Shown: in pieces, positions 1-5,028 of the stretch
How positions within the stretch are numbered: position 1 is the stretch's first letter
Layout: each line of letters begins with the position of its first letter
NCBI GenBank assembly: GCA_011365025.1
Contig: RDOF01000075.1
Span: 1-7,871 of the forward strand
DNA: 7,871 nucleotides
Direction of reading: 5' to 3'
Source of the DNA: Candidatus Thorarchaeota archaeon
GTDB lineage: Archaea; Asgardarchaeota; Thorarchaeia; Thorarchaeales; Thorarchaeaceae
Program-made: the position numbers and the translations under genes
The notes under the pieces: generated by a model
Told to the model about the DNA's origin: nothing
The model's input: the letters and a program-made list of their open reading frames with translations, nothing else
Database searches by the model: none

Positions 1-727
1 GTGATTTGTATCTCTCCACGATTGATTCTACAAAGTCAGGACAACCTTTTGTTAGCAGACCAAGTTGTCCAGCAGCGATCGTGGCGAGAATCATTATTAC
101 GAACCATACGGGGGCATCGGGGGAGAATGCGTAACTGAATACTGATTGAAGAACCGGATCGTGAAAACGTTTTGCATAGATTGCTGCGCTTTTGGAGAAT
201 TTGCCAGTGAAATACTTCATGAAACTGCGCATCTCCCACATCTCCCTAAGCGAAGAGAAGCGCCCCCTTAATTCAGGTGGAGCAGTGCTCATACCCAGGT
301 CTGTGAGCAAGGGAGAGTCTTTCATCCAATTGACTTCTTTAATGAAATCGTGAATTTCCTTTTCATCTTCAGGCGAAAGGTTCACCATATCCTGTTCGAG
401 CTTCGCAAGGTCCTCTGTGAACTCAATCAATGTGTTACCAGATTGGTCAACAAACCTAAGATAGGCAGTCATGTCCTTCACAGTGGTGGAAGGAAACGCG
501 CCAACTTCAGAATACACGTCGTAAATGGAAGTGCCTGGTTTGTGGCAGATCACAAAGTGTATTCCAGCGTCCACCAGGAAAGCTCCTCGCCTCCAGGCAG
601 CAGCAACGCCACCCGGCTTAGAGTGATGCTCGAAAATCTGGCTCTCATAGCCATTAATCTGGGCATAGCACCCAGTAGCTAGCCCAGCAAGTCCTGCTCC
701 GATTATGATAATTGACTTCCTTGTCAA
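1..727 (-). CDS. CrtI/phytoene desaturase-like FAD-dependent oxidoreductase, N-terminal part (partial)
   Basis: I translated 242 codons from the minus strand; the gene runs off the window before its stop. Residues 5-15 form a dinucleotide-binding strand-loop-helix (SIIIIGAGLAG, G10/G12/G15), with an acidic residue after the second strand (E33) and a GG pair at 39-40. An AAWRRGAFLVDAGIHF stretch follows, as in CrtI-type flavoproteins (phytoene desaturases, carotenoid isomerases, retinol saturases). The GCPDFVESIVERY segment near the end (about 228-240) matches the family's 'GGs..l...I...y' region. Family members usually have about 490-550 residues, so roughly half is present. The substrate cannot be told; an isoprenoid or polyene redox role is only a family expectation. 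The start is TTG at 727-725, overlapping the TGA of the upstream regulator as TTGA. A GGAGG motif lies 13 bases upstream, inside the regulator's last codons. The frame is closed by TGA just upstream, so no earlier start exists. Confidence 0.85.
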   Translation of the reverse strand, partial: MTRKSIIIIGAGLAGLATGCYAQINGYESQIFEHHSKPGGVAAAWRRGAFLVDAGIHFVICHKPGTSIYDVYSEVGAFPSTTVKDMTAYLRFVDQSGNTLIEFTEDLAKLEQDMVNLSPEDEKEIHDFIKEVNWMKDSPLLTDLGMSTAPPELRGRFSSLREMWEMRSFMKYFTGKFSKSAAIYAKRFHDPVLQSVFSYAFSPDAPVWFVIMILATIAAGQLGLLTKGCPDFVESIVERYKS

Positions 728-1221
728 CGTTCATCTTTTTCCTCCTTTGTTATTGAAGCAGTCAGCGCTTCCATGGCTTCATTCCATGTTTCTGCCATTC
801 TGATTTGGTACGCAATTGCCAGTTCCAGCTCCTTGTCAGGCGTCTTCTTTTTCGCGGCTAATGCCTGCAATTTGTCGATGAAGTCTTGGTTCGTTGATGC
901 GAGCTGCTGAAGCATTGACAGCACAACACTGGATGATGGGATAAGACGGTACCTGAATCCGGTCTTGCGTGATCCAGCGCGTTCTACAACCCCGTAGCTC
1001 TCCAGAATTTTCAAAGCTCTGTTCACAGAAGGCACTGAAGTGGGAAACTTGGATGCGGGGAAGATTTCACGTAGACGTTTCGATATGCTACGCTGCGACC
1101 AATCCTTTTGCTCTAAGAGGAGAAGTCCTTCGATCCATCCGCAATACTCGGGGTATCCATAATTGTCGTAGGCATGGCCAAGTATAATCAGGAACTCCCT
1201 ACGCAAGTCCGTCAAAGCCAT
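724..1221 (-). CDS. GbsR/MarR-like winged-helix transcriptional regulator
   Basis: Predicted 165-residue cytoplasmic DNA-binding protein. After a short N-terminal helix (REFLIILGHAYDNYGYPEYC), the pattern 'GWIEGLLLLEQKDWSQRSISKRLRE' and then 'SVPSVNRALKILESYGVVER' gives the helix-turn-helix and recognition helix. 'GSRKTGFRYRLI' forms the beta wing. The 'yG.pe..G.I.GlLLL' opening is typical of GbsR-like members of the MarR superfamily. The charged C-terminal half (about 100-165) is helical and probably mediates dimerisation. I chose ATG at 1221 because GAGG lies six bases upstream; a TTG at 1233 in the same frame would add four residues. The stop overlaps the start of the FAD oxidoreductase, so the two are probably co-translated and the regulator may control that enzyme together with its own expression. 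The ligand is unknown. Confidence 0.82.
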   Translation of the reverse strand: MALTDLRREFLIILGHAYDNYGYPEYCGWIEGLLLLEQKDWSQRSISKRLREIFPASKFPTSVPSVNRALKILESYGVVERAGSRKTGFRYRLIPSSSVVLSMLQQLASTNQDFIDKLQALAAKKKTPDKELELAIAYQIRMAETWNEAMEALTASITKEEKDER

Positions 1222-1230
1222 TCCAATCCT

Positions 1231-1276
1231 CAAGCATTATATGAACGCAAATCGATTTAAGTATTTCAGTATTTTG
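1231..1276 (-). promoter_or_regulatory. Candidate archaeal promoter and operator for the regulator-oxidoreductase pair
   Basis: On the minus strand an AT-rich stretch carries a TATA-like CTTAAATC centred near 1257, preceded by a purine-rich GAAATA that could serve as BRE. A start of transcription about 25 bases downstream would fall near 1232, leaving a leader of about 11 bases before the ATG at 1221. The perfect palindrome AAATCGATTT (1249-1258) lies next to or within the TATA box. A direct repeat AAATACT-G-AAATACT (1260-1274) lies just upstream. Both are plausible binding sites for the winged-helix protein itself (autoregulation), but this is inference. The rest of the gap to 1361 holds only pyrimidine-rich minus-strand sequence after the previous stop, with no convincing hairpin. 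Confidence 0.45.
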
Positions 1277-1361
1277 AAATTATGAAACTGATAAGGGGAA
1301 AGCCGGAAAACGGAGCATTGGAATGATCATATATGGAGGGTGTGTTGGAGAGAATGTGGGA

Positions 1362-3137
1362 CTACTTCAATTCAGCGCGTTTCGTGTCCAGAATCGATCC
1401 CAATTCATTTGACAGTGCTTCCAATGCCTCTCTGACCATTGCCATCTTAGCAGGAGATGCGCCGCTATCTTTTAGTCGTGAACCTTCAGCTGCAATCTGC
1501 TCAAGATTCATTCGGACATTAATCAGGCTCGAACGAGCATCCTCTACAGACGTACGGAGCCTCGTTCTTGCCTGGCCTTCAACTGGGTCGCTTGTTTCAG
1601 ATGCTGACGGCATATTGGAGTATAGAGCTTCAAGGCTTTTGATTACTTGAGATGTACGAGCCTTGGCGTCTTCGACAGACTCAACAATCTTGCCACGAGA
1701 CTGGGTGGCAAAATCCTGCTCCTGCAGCATCTCCTTTATGCTTGATTCCAATTTGTGTCCATGACCCGTGATAGTTGAAATCAGCGAATCCTTGACTGAT
1801 TCGACTACGGCACCGGCATAAGCCCTTTTGTTTATCTCATGCTGCTTCTTGATGCGGTCAAGCATCGCATCATCTCCCACCAGCGCATCCATTGAGTCAA
1901 CCAACTCGTTGATGACATGGATTCGAGCCTTGGCTGCAGCGATATCACCCTTGGTGATATCTTCGCCTGCATCCAAAAGCAAGCCTGAGAGCTTCTTGAT
2001 GAGACGATCAAATGGCTCCTTATCTAGGGTCGTTTCTGCAATAGAAGCACGCAGAATGCCAAAACGGCCATCGGTGACGTCAATTGCTTTCCGAAGCTTG
2101 TCGCCCTCTTTGAAATCCTTCAGAACCAGAGTGCCGGGACCGGCTTGAAACGAATACTCAGTGTTCAGCTTGTCAGAATACGAACCGCGAAGTAGAATGG
2201 TGAACTCCTTCATTCCGGTGAGCGCCTCTTTCGACCTGAGAGTCACGGAAAAATCAAATGATTCCCCGGGAGGAATCGTTGAAAGTGTCTTGCTCAACTC
2301 ACCCGAGCGAACACTTAGAGCTTCATCGATATGCCATTCCAAATGGAGGTTAGTGGCCTCACCTTCGCCATGGTTACTAATGACAACACGAACTGGGAAG
2401 TCCTCAGTGAAGGTCATGTCAGGCGGTATCATTAGCTGGGAGGAAATCTTGGGAATCTTTAGCTTTCCTCGCAGAATTTCTCGAACCATATCGAGACCCT
2501 TGTCTACGTATTTGACGAATTCCTGAGCGTTCGCGTTAACCAAGGCAGTCTTTAGCTCGGTAACAGTTGAGGTTTCAGCAGCCGTGAATCCTTCCAGGTC
2601 CAAGGATTGAATGGCGCTTTCCAGCATTTGCGGAATCTGCGTCAGACGAACAACAGCGGGAAATCGAAGTTTTGATGCGTTTTCAGCGGAGAAGGTACGT
2701 GCCTTGTAGAAGGCGTCTGCTTCCTTTCCAATCATGATGTAGATCATGCAGGCAGCCATTGCCAGTGCCGCGCCCTTGGCGGTTTCTGCATCCTCACCCC
2801 AAAGGATGTGTTCATTGGATGCCGCAAGTAGATCTTCGGCCGCGAGTTCGTATGCTGTGATAGCCGAAGCCGCGTTTCCTTGGTCAGACCAGACATCGCC
2901 GGCTGCACACATGTTAAGTGCGGCATTTTTGTAACTCTTTGAAGCCCTGTACTTGTCTGCCGCTTTGGTAAAGGCTTCAGCTGCTTGAACAAAGAGCTTG
3001 TCCGAACTAGCAATATCACCTCGTTGCAAAGATGCTTCTGCAGCTTGAATGAATTTTCTGCCAGCCTCTGTAAACGAGTCTCGTAGGGATTCCTTTGTTG
3101 CCTCCTCAATCATTCGTCTAACATCGTCGTCAGTCAT
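1362..3137 (-). CDS. SNAP/TPR-like helical-repeat, Ig-like and coiled-coil protein
   Basis: 591-residue protein with no signal peptide or membrane helix, so probably cytoplasmic. Residues about 15-220 are helical repeats rich in small residues with the spacing of TPR/alpha-SNAP helices (for example AAEAFTKAADKYRAS at 52-66, then NAALNMCAAGDVWSDQGN and SAITAYELAAEDLLAAS). Residues about 232-340 look like an all-beta Ig/CARDB-like domain (PVRVVISNHGEGEATNLHLE, a central IPPGESFDFSVTL strand pair, and a SYSDKLNTEYSF end). Residues about 365-591 are almost wholly charged helix with coiled-coil character. The start is ATG at 3137, with GGAG nine bases upstream. The 96-residue gene ends 98 bases upstream on the same strand with no clear terminator between, so the two may share a transcript. 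Function unknown. A scaffold or adaptor role is suggested by the architecture, and a link to AAA+ ATPases by resemblance to alpha-SNAP; both are inference. Confidence 0.85.
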   Translation of the reverse strand: MTDDDVRRMIEEATKESLRDSFTEAGRKFIQAAEASLQRGDIASSDKLFVQAAEAFTKAADKYRASKSYKNAALNMCAAGDVWSDQGNAASAITAYELAAEDLLAASNEHILWGEDAETAKGAALAMAACMIYIMIGKEADAFYKARTFSAENASKLRFPAVVRLTQIPQMLESAIQSLDLEGFTAAETSTVTELKTALVNANAQEFVKYVDKGLDMVREILRGKLKIPKISSQLMIPPDMTFTEDFPVRVVISNHGEGEATNLHLEWHIDEALSVRSGELSKTLSTIPPGESFDFSVTLRSKEALTGMKEFTILLRGSYSDKLNTEYSFQAGPGTLVLKDFKEGDKLRKAIDVTDGRFGILRASIAETTLDKEPFDRLIKKLSGLLLDAGEDITKGDIAAAKARIHVINELVDSMDALVGDDAMLDRIKKQHEINKRAYAGAVVESVKDSLISTITGHGHKLESSIKEMLQEQDFATQSRGKIVESVEDAKARTSQVIKSLEALYSNMPSASETSDPVEGQARTRLRTSVEDARSSLINVRMNLEQIAAEGSRLKDSGASPAKMAMVREALEALSNELGSILDTKRAELK

Positions 3138-3235
3138 GAAACCTTTCTCCTCATGCTCCCGTCAATTAGACCCAGCTTCTCTAAGCTCATCCTTAAGACA
3201 CTGGTAGGTGTATAGGGACGAAGAAATGTGGCGTA

Positions 3236-3526
3236 TCAATATACCTCTCTTGGAGATTGCTTGAGCCTATCAGGAAGCGACCCACCATGGCCCTCAACAA
3301 CAAGCTCATAGCCGACTCCAATTCTTCCGGACCGAGAGGTCTGAAAGCCCGATTTCTGAATTGAACGGGCGTTGCGTTCAGCAGCTCTCCGCTCAATCAT
3401 GCTCACACCACCAGGAACGGATAGTATCAATTTCTTCTGTGCATCGTCCACCTTCAATGTTATGTCCGTTGACGGAGTTCCTTTGCACTCGTGAAATTGG
3501 CTGTCTCTATACTCTAGGAAAGTCAT
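3236..3526 (-). CDS. Small hypothetical protein (96 aa), unrecognised
   Basis: I do not recognise this family. The protein is soluble and basic. A strand-rich part (DITLKVDDAQKKLILSVPGG, residues 21-40) leads into a strongly basic and acidic helix (SMIERRAAERNARSIQKSGF, 42-61). A further strand (RIGVGYELVVEG, 68-79) and a polar tail follow. The alternation of strand, Arg-rich helix and strand would suit a small nucleic-acid- or protein-binding fold, but that is a guess. ATG at 3526 is preceded by GGTAGGG, a modest ribosome-binding site. The gene fills the space between a hairpin terminator upstream and the 591-residue gene downstream, and is the likely first gene of that transcript. A 67-codon overlapping frame (3193-3396) is less protein-like. 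Confidence 0.65.
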   Translation of the reverse strand: MTFLEYRDSQFHECKGTPSTDITLKVDDAQKKLILSVPGGVSMIERRAAERNARSIQKSGFQTSRSGRIGVGYELVVEGHGGSLPDRLKQSPREVY

Positions 3527-3546
3527 CTTGACCCTACCTTCTGTCT

Positions 3547-3582
3547 ATTCTAGCTAGAACCTGCTTTGGTTGCATATTAGCA
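3547..3582 (-). promoter_or_regulatory. Weak candidate promoter with 12-bp palindrome before the 96-aa gene
   Basis: On the minus strand CTAATATG (3573-3580) is a TATA-like box. A start about 25 bases downstream would fall near 3550, leaving a leader of about 24 bases to the ATG at 3526. The perfect palindrome TTCTAGCTAGAA (3548-3559) sits on that predicted start and could be an operator. Palindromes of this length are expected a couple of times by chance in a window this size, so support rests on position only. Confidence 0.3.
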
Positions 3583-3609
3583 TTTGCGCGATGAAGTGTA
3601 GCAAGAAAC

Positions 3610-3658
3610 CTGAGGAAAAAGAAGAAATGGGCGGCAATGGACCAACAAAGGTCCATTG
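3610..3658 (-). terminator. Hairpin plus T-rich tract, probable terminator of the mannosidase gene group
   Basis: Perfect nine-base inverted repeat CAATGGACC / GGTCCATTG (arms 3635-3643 and 3650-3658) with a six-base loop. It begins 27 bases after the stop of the polyproline membrane protein on the minus strand. The downstream minus strand is T-rich (TTTCTTCTTTTTCC within about 3614-3627). Archaeal termination depends mainly on the U-rich stretch, so either element alone could act. It separates the mannosidase group from the 96-aa/591-aa group. Confidence 0.6.
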
Positions 3659-3685
3659 GCCTAATATCATGAATAAAGAATCTGA

Positions 3686-3967
3686 CTAGTCCGGCGGAGG
3701 TGGAGGCGGTGGTGTGTCGTCCACTTTAGTATCCACTTTGCGCAGAACAGAATCTCTCTTCTTCTTAGTGAATACGAATCCCATAATGATCAGCAACAAT
3801 CCAACGACTGCCACAATGGCACCAACATAGACTGTCATGCCAGGTATGAAATCATAGGCCGCATCGATGGAAGGCAGCAATGCCAGAATGGCTCCAGCTA
3901 TTAAAACCAGAGCACCAAGACATACTGGACCTGAGCGTACATATTCTCGCCATGTGAGATATGACAA
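3686..3967 (-). CDS. Small two-helix membrane protein with polyproline C-terminal tail
   Basis: 93 residues. There are two hydrophobic helices (about 14-34, CLGALVLIAGAILALLPSI, and about 44-66, MTVYVGAIVAVVGLLLIIMG), then a basic stretch KKKRDSVLRK (68-77). The basic stretch predicts that both ends face the cytoplasm. The tail ends in seven prolines (86-92) and a final Asp. Family not recognised. The apparent start is TTG at 3967 with GGAG nine bases upstream. However, the frame continues upstream through AAA and GAA to a TAA, and beyond that through 28 open codons to an ATG that overlaps the previous gene's stop. This ORF may therefore be the main part of a split 124-codon gene. A hairpin terminator follows, so it is the last gene of its group. 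The proline tail resembles ligands of profilin, SH3 or WW domains; no partner is visible here. Confidence 0.7.
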   Translation of the reverse strand: MSYLTWREYVRSGPVCLGALVLIAGAILALLPSIDAAYDFIPGMTVYVGAIVAVVGLLLIIMGFVFTKKKRDSVLRKVDTKVDDTPPPPPPPD

Positions 3968-3973
3968 TTTTTC

Positions 3974-4060
3974 TTACTCCTTTTCGAGACTTACCACGCT
4001 GTCTCGCTGTGTTTCTAATTGAGGCGGTAGAAGCGATTTAAGATTGTCGGCGATGTTCAT
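3974..4060 (-). CDS. 28-aa small ORF, possible N-terminal part of the downstream membrane protein
   Basis: Translates to 28 polar, helix-prone residues starting MNIADNLKSLLPPQLET and ending SVVSLEKE. Its ATG overlaps the TGA of the 302-codon gene as ATGA, a classic coupling arrangement, and it fills an otherwise empty 89-base gap. No independent ribosome-binding site is visible, so translation would depend on coupling. Its TAA (3976-3974) is in frame with the TTG start of the next gene, only two codons away (GAA AAA). The two ORFs may be separate coupled genes. Alternatively they may be one gene interrupted by a nonsense change (GAA to TAA would suffice), a sequencing error, or a stop that is read through. 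Confidence 0.45.
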   Translation of the reverse strand: MNIADNLKSLLPPQLETQRDSVVSLEKE

Positions 4061-4935
4061 CCTAGGTCGAGAGAGAATTCCACCCTACATCCTGTTGAGG
4101 AAGTGTTAACATCTATGTGAGCGCCAGTGATTTTTGCCACTTTCTTTGCAAGTCGTTCGTGGAATGCACAGGGAAATCCAATTGGTAATTTGCTTCCATC
4201 AGGATCAACTTCTCGAGCAAGCTCTAGAAGTCTGCACGTTCCAGTTTCAATGGTGAGCTTATGGACTCCGGATGCAGGAAGCTGACCCTCCTTCGAACAG
4301 CTGAGTATCTCATTGGCAAAGGATGTCAGCATGTCAACACCCTCTCCAGTTTTGCTCCAGAGTCTCACAAGACCCTCAGCAACTCTGTCGAATATGAGGG
4401 CAAGATGGCCTTGAGGCAATTCCGCCACATAGATTGCCATCTGCGATAGCAATACAGAATATGACTGAATTGTATTGCTCCACAAGTCAAGCCCTACCGA
4501 AGGAGAAAGCTGGGGTAATGCCCCAACCGGAGAAACGGAAATAGACTCCTCAATGGGTTCAGTTGCAGAAACCGTGCTTGACAAAGAGCCAGCTGAATCG
4601 GAGGGAAACTCCGTTGGAGTTGAGCCATCATCATAGTGCAAATCAGGGACTTCGAAATTCGGACTGACGCCCGATTGCTGATACTGCCGTGAAAACTGCA
4701 TGAGCCTGCCGGCACAAACGGCAACTGCATGACGACTAAGTCCCTCTACTCTAATATGGCCATAAATTACACCCACATAAGCCTCAAGGTCAAGATCATT
4801 TATGGTCTTCTCGACAAGTATCTTTTTTCCTCTTACAACTCTGCAAGCCCATTTTTCTTCCATGACACCTGCCTGGGCAGCATAGCTCGTATTTGTTATT
4901 CCTACAAGAGGGGATATTGGATAGAAACTGCTCAT
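4057..4935 (-). CDS. Hypothetical protein with Cys/His-containing C-terminal domain (about 292 aa)
   Basis: Not confidently recognised. Numbering here counts from an upstream ATG at 4965 (302 residues). I favour the ATG at 4935 (residue 11) because GAGGT lies seven bases before it. Residues about 38-95 form a small mixed domain with strands CRVVRGKKILVEKTI and a helix around the Arg/His-containing VEGLSRHAVAVCAGRLMQF. Residues about 97-158 are a Ser/Pro/Glu-rich, probably disordered linker. Residues about 160-302 are helical, then a compact domain with C244, C266, H269, E270 and C293 (motifs GFPCAFHE and STGCRVEFSL). The Cys pattern loosely recalls small V4R-like or MetOD-type sensory or metal-binding domains, but that is only a resemblance. 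No signal peptide or membrane helix is present. It follows the mannosidase gene by about 90 bases and is coupled to the small ORF downstream. Confidence 0.72.
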   Translation of the reverse strand: MSSFYPISPLVGITNTSYAAQAGVMEEKWACRVVRGKKILVEKTINDLDLEAYVGVIYGHIRVEGLSRHAVAVCAGRLMQFSRQYQQSGVSPNFEVPDLHYDDGSTPTEFPSDSAGSLSSTVSATEPIEESISVSPVGALPQLSPSVGLDLWSNTIQSYSVLLSQMAIYVAELPQGHLALIFDRVAEGLVRLWSKTGEGVDMLTSFANEILSCSKEGQLPASGVHKLTIETGTCRLLELAREVDPDGSKLPIGFPCAFHERLAKKVAKITGAHIDVNTSSTGCRVEFSLDLG

Positions 4936-5028
4936 CACTGAACCTCGGCTTAGGTTGTACTTCATGTATCTATGCCCAAGCTGTCTAAAAGGCTATCTTG
5001 AATGTACGTTCAGGAGTTGGGTTCCGAA

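Noticed and set aside
350..682. Plus-strand ORF of 110 codons
   Set aside because: It lies antisense to the FAD oxidoreductase, whose translation shows a clear dinucleotide-binding motif. The plus-strand product has no recognisable features.
1323..1330. Palindrome ATGATCAT and the neighbouring CATATATG as a promoter for the regulator
   Set aside because: The position would give a leader of about 85 bases, and the box near 1257 is better placed. Eight-base palindromes are common by chance.
1333..2526. Several plus-strand ORFs of 105-121 codons opposite the 591-residue gene
   Set aside because: They are Ser/Arg/Pro-rich translations typical of shadows opposite a helical, acidic coding frame. 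No ribosome-binding site or domain supports them.
2744..3109. Minus-strand 121-codon ORF in a different frame within the 591-residue gene
   Set aside because: It overlaps completely with the SNAP-like coding region, and its composition (Arg, Thr, Gln and Leu-rich) looks like an out-of-frame reading.
3134..3190. 18-residue ORF (MSLEKLGLIDGSMRRKVS) on the minus strand whose TGA overlaps the ATG of the 591-residue gene as ATGA
   Set aside because: It has only AAGG directly against its ATG, and the 591-residue gene has its own GGAG site. An overlap in so short an ORF is easily chance, though homologous leaders in relatives would change this view.
3193..3396. Minus-strand 67-codon ORF overlapping the 96-residue gene
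   Set aside because: It has no good start signal and a less protein-like translation than the overlapping 96-residue frame, which also fits the gene spacing.
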